DNA from: Myotis daubentonii
Taxonomy: Eukaryota > Chordata > Mammalia > Chiroptera > Vespertilionidae
DNA: 64,000 nt
Direction of reading: 5' to 3'
Assembly: GCF_963259705.1 (NCBI RefSeq)
Contig: NC_081849.1
Span: 59,430,093 to 59,494,092 of the forward strand
The translations under genes were made by a program, and so were the position numbers. Under the pieces are notes generated by a model. The model ran no database searches, was not told the DNA's origin, and saw only the letters and a list, made by a program, of their open reading frames with translations. Of the stretch, positions 46,130 through 58,118 are shown one piece after another (within the stretch, counting starts at the first letter, position 1; each line of letters begins with the position of its first letter).

Positions 46130-46510
46130 ATTTCTGTGACATGTACACTGTAATTGTCTAGTATTCTGCAGCCTTGCTGCATTGTGGCACTGTGGAAAGT
46201 GTTACTGGGCTATGCTGAACTTTCCCAGAATACTCTTTTCTGTATGTTTCCAGTGAGCTTGGGCCACATGAATCCAAATTGTCACCTTCACTCTGGCTGA
46301 CAGAATACCAATCTTCAGGTCTCATGGTGAGGCCTTCCTGGACCTTCTGGTCTCTAACCAATTACAGGCTGGTCCCAGATACTTGAGAGAGCACAGAGGC
46401 AGCTCAGACCAACCCAAAGCATTATAAGCTAAATAAATGTTTTTTGTTTAAGCCACTAAGTTTGAGGTAGTTTGTTTTCCAGGAAAAAAACAAAAACCTG
46501 ATTGATACAA
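46130..46510 (+). mobile_element. Possible MaLR/MLT-type LTR remnant
   Basis: The right part contains AGCTAAATAAATGTTTTTTG, TTTAAGCCACTAAGTTTGAG and GTAGTTTGTTTTCCAG, resembling the 3' part of MLT/MST-type LTRs ('taagccactaagtttgtggtaatttgttacagcag'). The left part is less certain and the 5' boundary was not found. No internal region adjoins. Confidence 0.5.
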
Positions 46511-47171
46511 AAGGAATGAACAGAGAGGAAAAGATATAGATGAGGATAATACTATGTGCAATTATTTTTGGCAAAAATAGAAGTTAAATTCTAGCTAATG
46601 AAGAGTATTTTCCCAGGCTGAGATGTAGAATACTCGATGAAATTTCAAGTGTGATGAGAGTAATTAGTTGAATGAAATCTGGTGGAAAATAAGTAGCCTC
46701 TTACAGTGTCTCTAATGCTTAAAAGATGGTATGTAATTCAATTTTAAGATCTCAATTATGTTCTTATCATAGTAAGTACCTTTTAATTCTTTACTTTATT
46801 GAAGGAAATATTGAGTAACATAGAATTAGACATAATTTTTTTCAATTAGAGTGTCCTGTGAAATACTATCACACTTAACACCACAGATGTGATGTGATCT
46901 CATAGTGTCTTATGCATTGACCATTTACCTGACTTGTAGTTCTTGTCATTTGTGATATTTTGCATCTAAAACCCTTGTATACATGTAGGCTGTGCTTTTC
47001 ACAGTGTGTGCCATTGAGCATCTGTGCGAGAAACAACTGGAGCGTTTGTTTGAAAGGCAGATGTTTGGACTTACCCCAGAACTTCTTACAGAGTCTTCAA
47101 GGTTGTGGTGGGGAATTTCATCCCTCAGTAAATATCCATACAAACACTAAAGTCTGAGAAGCTTGACAATA
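46511..47171. other. No gene or clear repeat recognised
   Basis: Two overlapping opposed frames of about 65 codons at 46946-47157 lack domains. Confidence 0.4.
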
Positions 47172-47222
47172 GGCCTTGGCATAGTTCTAGGCGCTAAGAA
47201 AATGTTTTTAAAAATGAATGGT
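47172..47222 (+). mobile_element. L2 3'-end fragment, sense
   Basis: CCTTGGCATAGTTCTAGGCG followed by CTAAGAAAATG and AATGAATGGTGAAC fits a decayed sense L2 end. Confidence 0.5.
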
Positions 47223-49149
47223 GAACAGTAATATTTGTGCATAGTTGAAAGTCTTAATACATAAAATTGTTTATAGAATTTATATAGCAATAGTTCATGC
47301 CAATACCTATTTTCTTAATATTTGTTACATTAAATGAATATTTTATGTAAGATTTAAATAAAAGTGAGTAATTATGTTTGCATTTGTATAGCTAATTTTA
47401 GAAAGTATCGACCAATTTTCCTTTAAGAACTGCACAAACACCGAAAGTATAGTTTAATACCCAGTTGCCATTGGAATAACATGAGTTACTCATCAGGCTG
47501 GGTCTGGTATAACTAGCAAAGAAAAAAACACCTTTTCCCTTAATTTGGCAGAAGCCTCTTCTGTGACTCTTGAGACAAAATAAAAATGAGGAAAGCAGAA
47601 GGTCCCAGCTGAAGGAGGAGAATTTTGAAGATTGGTAGGAAAGTCCCTGAACTGGTGGCTGTATGGCAGATGTGGGTACAGACTCTATATACAATTGAAA
47701 TTCAAAAAAGAGTTAAACCTAAGTTCTTAGCAGTTTTACCTAAGTCCATCTTTATTTTTGAAGAAAAAAAAAAGATGAAACAAGTTTTTAAGGCAGATGT
47801 CATCATTATGTTAATACCTTGAGGGAGTAATTGGAAACAGCAATAAATAAACTCCACATCGATGTTAGCTTTAGAAGTGTGGTGGTAGAGATGATCTAAA
47901 GAACATATGAGAAGCATGATTGAAAGTAGTCATGTGTGGTCTGGAAGAAATAAAATGCTCAAAGAGTGTAGTCATTTCTCAAGGATGAGTTCCCGACTTT
48001 GCAACTATTTCATTAATTCTGTCTCAACATGGTACCAAACTGCAGTGTGAATTAAAACTATGAATCAAGAATATAGCATAGCTTAGAGGAATACCAACAC
48101 CCCTTGCCACTTCTGTCCTCTGCTTAGTTGTAATTTCTATTACCCATTCAAAAGAATAAAATTATCCTGTTCTATACATTTCATTCAAAACCAAAGGAGG
48201 AAAAGTGTAAAAACTATTTCCCTGCACTGCTACAAATCAACTAAATAAAGATGTTCTAACAGCTAAGAGTCATGGCAACCATAGTTTTGGGAACAGATGC
48301 GTAATTGGAAGAAGGAGGCGGTGCTGGTGTTACCTTCCTGTTCCTTTGAATATATGTAGTTGCCCCAAGGAGAGAATAAGCCTCATGGCATCCAAACTAA
48401 GCAGATTTTGTGTGTGTCCAGAATATGCCTTTTAGTCATGAAACTTCCATTGAGTGCATGTGTCATCTAGAGTGAGAAGCATGTTTTCTAAGTCTGGTTC
48501 TGTAGATTTCTCAGAATCCCTTTTGATCCTTTTAATTTTATTAACTGAGATGGAAACCTCTTGACATCAGAATTTTTGCAGCGTTTGTTCCATATCCCTG
48601 CCCCTGAAAGCTTTTAAATACCTAGGGATTGGTCCAGATTGTCACCTAATGAATAAGAAAATCTTCCAAAAGTCTCTAGCATTTGAGGCCATTAGTTGCC
48701 ATAAAATCAGGAATGATTATATTATCCCTGTAAAAACAAATTAAAACCTTAGGTTTATTCAACTATTTTTCCATTATAAATAGGGACTTTCCAAAGTCAC
48801 TAAAGAATTATGTTTGCCAAAAATGTTTAATCTGTCATTTCTTTGGACTAGTTTACAGCCAATGCAAAGTTATAGAAAAACAACCAAACAAGAGTATGAG
48901 CAACCAATCAACAAAATCCAGAAAATAAGACCATATAGGATTATTGTCCCATTCTTTGAAGAAGCTGATGTCTTAAATAAAGGGCAGAGTTCGAGGGGAA
49001 AAACTATAGTACATTTAGATGATTTTAGACAAAAAACCCCACAAAATAACATGTGAAATATATAGTCTTTGGATGATCCTGGTTTGAATAAACTAATTAG
49101 AAAACACTGCTATGGAAAACAAAAGAAAATAAACACCAAACATAGGTAT
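47223..49149. other. No gene or clear repeat recognised
   Basis: Frames at 47398-47694 (-), 47702-47917 (-) and 48814-49056 (+) have no recognisable domains and no supporting signals. Confidence 0.4.
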
Positions 49150-49350
49150 GGAAAAATGAGGGGGAGTTAAATATTCACTGATATTAGATAGTATTAGATA
49201 ATTATCAATTTGATTACATTTGCTAAAAGTATCATGGTTATATAAGACAGTATCTCAATTCTTAAAGGTGTATACTATAATATTTAAAGATAAATTGTCA
49301 TGATGAATGTAATTTACTTTAAAACATCTAAGCAAAAGAAAAACTCTGAG
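49150..49350. mobile_element. Unclassified ancient interspersed repeat
   Basis: GATATTAGATAGTATTAGAT, AATTATCAATTTGATTACAT, AAAGTATCATGGTTATATAA and TAAATTGTCATGATGAATG resemble a widespread old mammalian repeat ('ggatattagatgatattaaggaattattgttaatt...ggtattgtggttatgt'). I cannot name its family with confidence. Confidence 0.4.
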
Positions 49351-49376
49351 TAGACTAGACTGATGAAGCAAATCTA

Positions 49377-49677
49377 TCTCTATATATAAAAGCCTAAGTG
49401 ACTGTCCAACTGTTCAACCATCCATCCAGTAGCTGTGATGCACACTGACCACCAGGGGGCAGATGCTCAATGCAGGAGATGCTGAGCTGCGGTGACTTGG
49501 CAGCTGCACCCCAGACACAGAGAGGAGGGAGCCTGATTCCGGGGTGTGTCACCTGAGAACTGCCCTTTTGCAATCCAGGACCCCTCAGGGGATGTCAGAG
49601 AGTTGTTTTCAGCCCAATCCCCGCAGGCCAGGCCGAGGGACCCCGCTGGTGCACGAATGTGTGCACTGGGCCTCTAG
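49377..49677 (+). mobile_element. HeliBat non-autonomous Helitron, sense
   Basis: Begins A|TCTCTATATATAAAAGCCTAAG, the HeliBat 5' end, and ends with the subterminal palindrome GTGCACGAATGTGTGCAC and terminal GGGCCTCTAG. The host base after CTAG is C rather than the usual T, probably a later mutation. Its 301 bp include CpG- and G/C-rich filler, unlike its surroundings, and encode no Rep/helicase. It is the best-preserved Helitron here. Confidence 0.9.
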
Positions 49678-50329
49678 CATTACATAAAGTTTACTAATTA
49701 TAAAATCTCACTTTTAATTATATGGTTTCATTATACTATTTCTTATCTGATTATTTTGAAAAAAATTTATAATAAATATAGAAAGGACTTAGTTGTCTTT
49801 CTTAATATAGTCAATTTCAAATTTTTTGGATGAGAATGGGCTTTTGATATCTAGAAAGTACAAATTTTACAAGCAAAGAACACTTAGTGTTAAGAGTTCT
49901 GCATTCAAGTAAAATCACAGGTGAGGGCCTAGTCTAATCACTTTCTCACCTTCAAACCCAGTGAGTAAAAGACTTTTCAATCAGATTTAAAATAAGAACA
50001 ATAATCCTTGTCACCCTCCCATGTCAAGTGGGTGTTATAATGATGAATGAGCTCCAGAAATAGACTTAGCCTGCTGATGTATTTGTAACCCATATGGCTG
50101 CATCACCCTTTGACTTTGCTAAGTTACATTTAGTATGCCACAAATTAAATTTCTGTCAAGTTTGGCTTTAAAAACCACTCTCCTAGAAATTCAGGTTGTC
50201 ATTTCTCCTAGAAATTCAGAATCGTCATTAAATCCCATGTAGGGAACTGAAGTTACTATGCTCCTATTGGGTGGTTTTGTATAAGCTAAAATGAAACTTT
50301 GTTGGCATTTAAAAAACTATGTTTTTCAA
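49678..50329. other. Unassigned; short internal duplication
   Basis: No gene recognised. CTCCTAGAAATTCAG occurs twice within about 30 bp near 50180-50220. Confidence 0.4.
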
Positions 50330-50500
50330 TTCTTAATAAACAGCTTAATTGAGATATACTTGATATCTCTGCACATATTTAATATACATATGATTTGATT
50401 AACTTAGATATGTATACACCTGTGAAATGATCACTCCAATCAAGGTAGTAAATAAATCTACCTTCTCTGAAAATTTCTTCATGCCCCTTTAAAATATATT
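50330..50500 (-). mobile_element. Old L1 3' UTR fragment, antisense
   Basis: AACAGCTTAATTGAGATATA, then TACACCTGTGAAATGATCAC and AATCAAGGTAGTAAATAAAT match the antisense 3' UTR of old L1M elements ('gctttattgagatataattcac'). Confidence 0.75.
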
Positions 50501-51784
50501 TTTTACTTGAACAACTTTAAGAATAATTGGGTAATGCTCTGCATTCCATGTAGTCTATGTTAAGTATTGAATCAAGCAAATATTTAGTAGAGGTTCAGTC
50601 TTTTTATTACTAATAACATCAAAGTTAGTATATAAGTCAAGAAGTAAAGTCTTAAAGGATATTATTACATGGTTGTTAATTTTTTTAAATTCCTTTACCG
50701 AAAAAAAGTGTTTATTGTGTGTGATACTGGCACAGATTATTCCAATACTTCTGCACTGGAAACATTTTTTTTTTTAGTTGTTCAGTTCAATTCAACAAAC
50801 ATTTATCATAGACCTTTTTTGTTTTTTCTCCCCTGTGTCAGGTGGCATTTCATAAGAGCCTGTTCAGGAAAATTCATCTGTTTGCCTTTTGGAATTTATA
50901 TTTTCAGTTAATCTTAGAAAATCCTTATACTTCTCCCCATTCCAAGAAAAAGATATCTTGGGCATCTATTTCGACTTGTTTCCATGAGCTCAGACAGCAT
51001 GGAGCTGGACCATAGGTACCGAGTTTAGAGTAAATCAAAATTGGCGTGGATTCCTAAGTAGCAATGAACTTCGGAAATAACCTAAACATCCAAATGAAAT
51101 TGAAGAGTCAGAAAGAAAGAAAATTTTGTTCTATTAAGACATGAAGCGTTTGCAGCTGCAATCTGGCTAAGACCAATGAATAGGAGACAACACCAGAATA
51201 GTGCCTCCTGGACACCTTTGGCCTCACCCTTGGTGGTGCGGATGCTTCTTAGAGAGTAAGCCTTCTCAGATGTCCATGGAGCTGGGCGCTCTACCTTAGC
51301 TTAACATAATGGATGCATTTCTTGCACTAAGAACTTTCGGAAAGCAGGCTCCCTGTGAAAAAAGGGCCTCAAATAAGGAAACTCCGCCTGTGCAGAGAGG
51401 GTTCATATAACAGAGGGCCCGTGGCTTCTTCCCAGGGAACATTTGGGGATTAATCAAGCCTTAAGACAGGAAGGAAAGCTTTCTTGAACGGTAGACCTCT
51501 CAATTGCTACAATTTCAGTGCTTACAGTCGTATTTGAAAACCAAAGACATTTAAAGGGTCCAATTGAATATTAGGCACTCAGAAAATAAATTTCAGTAAT
51601 TTTTTGGTACTATGACAAATTCAGAAGAAGCATTATTTAGCATACACAAAATTGATAAATACAGTGGCAATAATTTCTATTTTGGTGATCTGTATGTTAT
51701 AGAAAAAGTAAAAATGTAGTTATTTGATACTGGCTAGATATAGTGGTTTTTCAATGGTGATACTTTGGATCAAAGTAACTTTTT
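50501..51784. other. Mostly unassigned
   Basis: An 80-codon + frame at 50669-50911 has no recognisable domain. AATTCAACAAACATTTATCA near 50787 may be an L2 end scrap. The region 51000-51480 has more CpG and G/C than its surroundings, without a recognisable repeat. Confidence 0.4.
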
Positions 51785-51840
51785 TGAAAATTCATTGAAT
51801 AAATATTTATTGAACACCTACTAGTGGATGGAAATATCCT
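51785..51840 (-). mobile_element. L2 3'-end fragment, antisense
   Basis: TTCATTGAATAAATATTTAT then TGAACACCTACTAG is the antisense terminal L2 sequence. Confidence 0.7.
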
Positions 51841-51894
51841 AACAGTGAGCCTTCCTACATGATGATAATATTTGTATTTGATGCACAACAATTA

Positions 51895-52335
51895 GGAATG
51901 CATTCAGATAAAACTAACGAATGCTGACTTTCAGTGACTTAAAAGAGAATTTATGCCTGTATCTTGTCATGTTTCAATTAAATCTGAAAATAGAAGCTCT
52001 GGTGTTGGTTCACAGATGCAATAACATTAGGACAATGTCTTGGTCTTTCCCTTATGATGGCAAATGGCTGCACTGGAATCAGGCCACATTGAAAGTATAG
52101 AGCAGGAGGAACAAGTGGCCCCCGCCTTGTCTATCTCTTTTGTTAGGAAAACTAGAGGCTTCTAGGAAAATTCCTATCAGATGTGTCTTCACCTTTTATG
52201 GACCAGAACTGAAATATATGATCACTTGTAGTTATAATAAAAGTGGGGAAATGAAGTATCTAGTAATGGGGAGCAGTAATGTTATGATTGGCTTGGATTA
52301 ATCACAATTCATTGCCAAGGGCTGGATATATTACT
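51895..52335. mobile_element. Unclassified ancient interspersed repeat
   Basis: Words such as TTTCAGTGACTTAAAAGAGA, GATGGCAAATGGCTGCACTG, ACAAGTGGCCCCCGCC and TTATGGACCAGAACTG recall a dispersed mammalian repeat ('agtggcttaaaacaac...gatggctgc...ggccagaactgggtca'). Family not resolved. Confidence 0.35.
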
Positions 52336-53030
52336 ACTGGGATTATAATCAAGTTTCTAGTAAAGGGAAGGAAGTGTTGTTGAGTAGGAAAGTCAAAGTG
52401 TGCCACAGTATGTTTCAATCTTCTCTTCCTACGGAATATCATTTTATGCTTATGCCACACAAAATTTTAGGTATAAGTGAATAATATAATACATTTTAAA
52501 CAGTACTGGTTTAAGTAGTCTAGGGAATTAAAACATAAGAATTTAATTGGACATTTTATCTTTGTATTTATATAACCTCTGTACTTTGTAAAGGAAAATA
52601 TCTAAGAACTACAAAAATACCATCAAATTAATATGGTAAAAAAACAACAACAATATGTTACAATAAAAAGAAAAATGGTATAGTAGTCAAAATATATGGC
52701 ATACCATCTAACATCCACAAATACTGAGTGGTGTGGGCTTGGACAATTTCTGTTACCTGTCTGGTTGGTTTATTATCAACAAATTTTGTCTCTAAAGTTC
52801 ATAATAACTCACTCTGGTGAAATAATGCTGGTAAAATCAAATATGGACATTGGCTTGGAATATTTGATAATTATATATGACTATGTAGTTCAAAATAAAA
52901 AGATAAATATTTTATTTTCTGGCTTAAATGAAAAATTATGTCTGATAGTTACATTGAACTTATTGTTGATTCAAAATTATTTTAAATATAGCTTATTAAG
53001 AATAAAACTTAAGAGAAGTAAGAAACACTA
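52336..53030. other. No gene or clear repeat recognised
   Basis: A 114-codon + frame at 52696-53040 is a chance AT-rich frame that ends in the mariner-like element. Confidence 0.4.
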
Positions 53031-53032
53031 TA

Positions 53033-53148
53033 CAGGGTAGGGAAAAAGTAGGTTTACAGTTGTGAGTACACAAAACACAGAATTTATTCTTGTATAATTA
53101 TTTATTTATTATTGTATTATTTTTGTAAACCTACTTTTACCTCACCTG
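53033..53148. mobile_element. Mariner-like MITE, copy 1
   Basis: 116-bp element flanked by TA dinucleotides (53031-53032 and 53149-53150), with inverted ends CAGGGTAGGGAAAAAGTAGG and CCTACTTTTACCTCACCTG. TA duplications and these ends fit Tc1/mariner transposition. The AT-rich interior encodes nothing. A second copy of the family lies at 55225-55410. Confidence 0.88.
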
Positions 53149-53150
53149 TA

Positions 53151-54400
53151 TATGTTGAACTAAGACTTACTGGGTATAATCTCATATCATTTTTAAAAGT
53201 ATTGAATGTATAGAGGTAAATAAGAATGAGATAAATATTATATACTAAGTATATTTAATATATTATATGATATAATTTTAAATGGTTATCATTTCCCAAA
53301 ACTAGAGATTTAAAATATCGCAACTTAAATTATAATGATATTTGTGTAACCATGTTTACTTTTATTCAGAAAAAATAACAAATACAGCTGAATTTGTGAA
53401 ATTATGTACACTTTAGTATTTGTCATGCTTTTTTAACACTCAATATTCCAAAATGTAGTTATATAAATTATGCCACATTTGTTCAATTAATAAATTATGG
53501 ATAGGAAATAATTTTGATGCATTTCTTGAAGAAAATTCTTTTTTCCAAAATCTCGCCTATCTGCATTATGTACATATAGTAGACTCATTTGAAAAGTCAT
53601 GTATAGTATAAGTTAGTTGAGAATTCTTCTGTAGGTTAGCATTATTTCATGATGCAAAAGCTAAAAAAATAAAAAAGGAATAAAGTATAGGGAGTTGAAT
53701 GAAAAAGTAACTTTAAGATTATAAGGGTAAAAAATTATGTTCAATTTTGTAAATACAGTTTTTGTGGTTGGTTCAATCAGTGCATTCAAATATATTGCAT
53801 GAAAAGTTTTAGTTGCACTTAATCAAATTGGCTGTGGAAATAGCCCTTGAGCAAAATTACATGCAGCTTTTAAAATTAAGGCCTTAAAGCTTTAGGGTAT
53901 AACAACTAACCTGTAGAGTCTTTAAAACACATCAGCAAAGTTAGGATATATTTGGCACCTGGGAATTTTCTTTTGGCATTATTAGGGTTACAGATATAGT
54001 CAAAGTATTCATGTCAGAAAGGTTTTCAATGAAAATTCCAGATGTTTGACAAATGTGTTTTCTTCTAATCCTCTTTAGACATAAGCTGCATGTTCATTCT
54101 TCCCAACAAATTCTCTCTTTTTTAAAAAAATATGAAGGTATCAATAAATACCTTGACCTAAAGAATGATGAATATAGATAACTTGGATTTTTTGTAAAGA
54201 ACAATTGTTAAACAGTATACGTACAGTTGACAGTTTTGGAACTAATGTTTCCAAATATCTCTTCTTAGGAACATATTGCAGTAGGAATCTGTCATTTTGT
54301 TGGCTGCCCAGAAGTATCTTTTAAATACTTCTACCTCTGAGTATTGGTAAGAGGTAATACCCATCTCAATTTAGAAGTGGAAAATGTCTGATAATTGCTT
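53151..54400. other. AT-rich, no feature recognised
   Basis: Highly AT-rich, particularly 53180-53500. No gene or repeat assigned. Confidence 0.45.
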
Positions 54401-55145
54401 TCCCAGATTCCTTGGTACATAGGGTACAGACTAATGAGTAGATTTTCTCAATCAGATTCATCAACCCCAGACTTTGAATCAGGTGTTAGTGATGCCTGGA
54501 CTGACAGAAACTCTTCTGTTGGAAGTTGCAGGAAAATTCAATTTCTAGAAGCAGCAGCAATGGGTGACTAACCACAGTACCTGCATTTTGTGTGCCCAGT
54601 ATTAGCAATGGAAGTTGCCTTATCAAGTCCTCAGAGGTGACTCAGAAGTCTTCACTGGGATATGATTTCCAGAGTTGTTCTTGGGTGTGTAGTCTTGAGA
54701 CCTGTTCTTTAGTTCTCTTGTTGTTGATGGCCAGGAGAATGTGTCTCGTATACCTCCAACTATAGAAAGCTCAATCGACCAAGTGTCCCGCTGCTGTGGT
54801 CTGAAATCCATCACTAACTTTGACCCAGGCCATGCTTTGCACAGTCTGCGCTGAGGCAATAACTGACCTCAGCAAGAATTCTAAGACAGATGCTCTGTTG
54901 GGTGACTGATGGCCTTGACAAACTTTATTTAGACTGCACTCAGATGCTTCCATCCAGTCTTTACCCACTCTGTCCTTCACCAGGCATCAGATTGATGCAA
55001 GGTCTAATGACTCTCCAAGCTGACCCAGATCCTTCCCCATTTCTTTCATGGTGTGTCCTCCTTAATGAAATCCTCGTACTTTTAATTGTGTCATGTCTGC
55101 TTCTTGGAAGACTGAAACAGTTATCCTGTGAAATAACACATATTT
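54401..55145. other. Unassigned G/C-richer block
   Basis: About 750 bp visibly richer in G and C than its neighbours, with CTGACCTCAGCAAG, GACCCAGGCCATGC and CTGACCCAGATCCTTCCCC. Opposed frames at 54623-54980 (-) and 54890-55171 (+) are unrecognised. It may be an old retroelement remnant or unique sequence. No splice-flanked exon could be defined. Confidence 0.3.
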
Positions 55146-55224
55146 CTTCAATACTTTCCTTTTATGCTTAAATAAGCCAGAGTTGTCTTTCATTCCTTTC
55201 AGAACATTGAATTATACATATATA

Positions 55225-55410
55225 CATTGGGGGGTGAGGGGCAAAAATAGGTTTACAGTTATGATTACACAAAGCAGTTTATTCTTGTATTATTATTTGT
55301 TAATTACTATATTATGATTACACAAAACAGTTTATTTTTGTGTTATTACTTATTAATTACTATATTATTTTCCATATGAACAAATGTAGACCTACTTTTT
55401 CCCATCCCTG
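55225..55410. mobile_element. Mariner-like MITE, copy 2, with internal duplication
   Basis: 186-bp element between TA dinucleotides (55223-55224 and 55411-55412), with left end containing AAAATAGGTTTACAGTTATG and right end TAGACCTACTTTTTCCCATC. It is longer than copy 1 because an internal segment (TATGATTACACAAA then CAGTTTATT) is repeated in tandem with a period of about 60 bp. Its ends are more decayed than those of copy 1. Confidence 0.87.
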
Positions 55411-55438
55411 TATTGTAGAATCATTAAAAATTGGTGTT

Positions 55439-55649
55439 GCCTGGCTGGCTTGGCTCAGTGCTTAAGCATTGACCTATGAACCAGGACAGGGTTGGATTCC
55501 TGGTCAGGGCACATTCCCCGGGTTGCAGACTGGTCCCCAGTGTGGGGGGCGTGCAGGAGGCAGCCGATCAATGATTCTCTCTCATCATTGATGTTTCTAT
55601 CACTCTCTCCCTTTCCCTTCCTCTCTGAAATCAATAAAAATATGTTTTC
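55439..55649 (+). mobile_element. Ves SINE, sense
   Basis: Head GGCTGGCTTGGCTCAGTGCT, B-box region GGTTGGATTCCTGGTCAG, middle TGGTCCCCAGTGTGGGGGGC, TC-rich body and AATAAAAATATGTTTTC tail. A perfect 13-bp target duplication, AAAAATTGGTGTT, lies at 55426-55438 and 55650-55662. Confidence 0.97.
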
Positions 55650-55662
55650 AAAAATTGGTGTT

Positions 55663-56055
55663 AATTATATCTAAGCAAATCTAGAGCTACACCTCCTTGA
55701 TCAATAGTTTTATTTTAATCAGGTATATGTTAACATACCTAACATTTCAGTGAAATAATATTCATTAAAATTATCCAAATTAAAGACCAAAACTGTAAAT
55801 GTTTTATGTAAATACTATACTACACAATAAACAGTGTGTTATAAATGTTATAAGTGGAAGTACCATATACAAATGTTTCACAAACTTTTTCTGGAAAAAG
55901 TTGCTTGTAGTAATAGAGTGGATTATTTAAGGGAACTATCAAATTATTAAAGCTCTTCTTTAAGCATGAGTCCTAATGGAATAATTATATATATGTAAAT
56001 GGCATGAAATGTTTAAGTAAAATAAGTCAAATGAGACTATAAGGTACAGTATATT
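55663..56055. other. AT-rich spacer between two Ves SINEs
   Basis: No feature recognised. Confidence 0.5.
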
Positions 56056-56068
56056 TTTGTTGCTTTTT

Positions 56069-56283
56069 AAAAATATATATTTTATTGTTTTTTTACAGAT
56101 AGGAAGGGAGGGGGATAGAGAGTTAGAAACATAAATGGGAGAGAAACATCGATCCACTGGCTCCTGCACACTCCCCACTGTGGATTGCCCACAACCAAGG
56201 TACCTGCCCTTGACCGGAATGGAACCTGGGACCCTTGAGTCTGCAGGCCGATGTTCTATCCACTGAGCCAAACCAGTTAGGGC
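56069..56283 (-). mobile_element. Ves SINE, antisense
   Basis: AGATAGGAAGGGAGGGGGAT body, CTCCCCACTGTGGATTGCCC middle and TATCCACTGAGCCAAACCAG antisense head. TTTGTTGCTTTTT flanks it at 56056-56068 and 56284-56296 as a perfect 13-bp duplication. A 103-codon minus frame at 55960-56271 runs through it and is not a gene. Confidence 0.97.
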
Positions 56284-56297
56284 TTTGTTGCTTTTTT

Positions 56298-58118
56298 ATT
56301 GCGCATTATTTGTATGTAATAAAATGAGCAAACTTTAAGTAAAAAAATTGAAAAGTTTTGATGAATGAATACATCTGTGAGACCAATGAAGTGTAAGACC
56401 TTTCCATCACACCAATAATTCCCTGGAGCCCCTTTCCAGTCTATCTCTACTTCCCCAGGGCAGAATGTAATCTGATGTTTTCTATCAGTATAGTTTATCC
56501 ATTCTCCTGAACCAAAAATTTACATATTCAACATCTTGTATTTTGTGGCTGCTTTGGAACAACAAAATGTCATTGATAGTCATCTATATTTTTGCATCTA
56601 TTAACAGTCTGCCCTTTTTATTGCTTAATAGCACACTGTTTTAAGAATACATCAATTAATTTATCCAGTTTCTTATTTGGGTCCTTTCTAGTTTTCTTAG
56701 ATTATGGTTAAAACTGCTGTGTACAAGCCTTTTTGTGGACACATTTTCACTTTGGGGGCAAATACGTAAGGCTGTGTGTTAGGATAGGTTGCTGTGTTTT
56801 ATGGTAAATATATGTTGAACTTCATATTAGAAATTTACCAAATTCTGTTCCAAATTACCAAATTCTGTTCCAAATGATTGCTTAATTTTCTATCTGTATC
56901 AGTAATGTGTGAGAATTGTGCTTGCCCCACATCCTTTGTGCTTCATTTCTGTCTTCTCTTGGATTTATTGAGTCTTTTTTTGTTGTTGTTTCCTATCTAT
57001 CTCTTTTATTGTCTTTTTAGCCATCCCTCTTTATATTGTTATTGATGGTTGTTCTAGGAGTTACAATATACATTTTTAACTTGGTAAAGTCTACCTATAC
57101 ACACCCTTTACAAGGTAAGAATCATACAGAAGTATAATTACATTCATACCATTTCCTGTTCTTTGCTATTGTTTTCATATGTCTTCAAGTGCTATGAACC
57201 TCATAATATATAGCCATTATGTTTATTTTAACAAGTGAATTGGCTTTTAAAGAATGCAAGAAAGGAATGAAAAACAATATTTTGTATCAACAAATATAGT
57301 TACCATTTTCAGAGCTCTCACCTTATTCTGGTTTGTGTTTGGATGATCTATTGGCTGATTTGAAGTTCATTATGTCTTATTCCAGTAGATTCCAATTTTT
57401 ATCTGTTATCATGTTGCCTTAATCTTTAGGCAAATATGCTTTTGCCTTTTGTATAATGGAAAATGTCACTGCTTCTCCCTCCTGTTAAAAATTAAGGTAT
57501 GGTTGTGTGCATAAAAATGCATATATCTAGTGTCCAATTTGATGAGTTTGACAAAGATATAAATATATGTAACCAATTATTTAATCAAAATCTAGAACAT
57601 TTCCACTTCTCCAGACATTTGCTTTATACCTACACTTAGTCAATCCCTATATCCCATCAGTAACTACTGTATCCAGCTTTCATTTTATTGTAATATATTT
57701 TTTTTCTAAATACAGAATTCCAGGAGAGCTAGGTCCCCCCTGCCCCCTCACCTACCTCTGGGACTTTTAAAGTTCTATTTTCTTCTGAATCACATTGTTT
57801 TATTTTTTTATGAAAATTCAGCCATGTTTCATGCTGTCTTTCTATAGTATGCACATTAAATACTGTTTTTTTCTGTATTTAAAGATTTTCACTTTATTGT
57901 TAGTTTTCACAATTTGATTATGATGTGCTTAGTAGATGATATTGTCACACATTTCATCTACTTGTGTGTGGGTTTTTTTTCTCTCTCTAGTTTATGTTTG
58001 TATAACCTCCATTGGTTCTTTTTCAAGTTCTTCTTTACTACTCCACTTGTGACCAATCTGCTATTAATTCCATCCATTGGTTTATCTTCAAATATTGTTA
58101 TTTTAAGTATATATTTTC
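56298..58118 (-). mobile_element. Long old L1 3' region, antisense, part 1
   Basis: A succession of antisense old-L1 words: TTTATCCATTCTCCTGAACC, TGTGTACAAGCCTTTTTGTG, TTTTAGCCATCCCTCTTTAT, GGTTGTTCTAGGAGTTACAA, AAATCTAGAACATTTCCACT and TTTTCTATTTAAA-like 3' UTR blocks. It is probably an L1ME-type 3' UTR, possibly more than one element. At 56835-56874 a 20-bp tandem repeat (TTACCAAATTCTGTTCCAAA twice) has arisen. No coding capacity. Confidence 0.75.

Noticed and set aside
52696..53040. 114-codon plus-strand frame
   Set aside because: AT-rich chance frame that terminates inside a mariner-like MITE.
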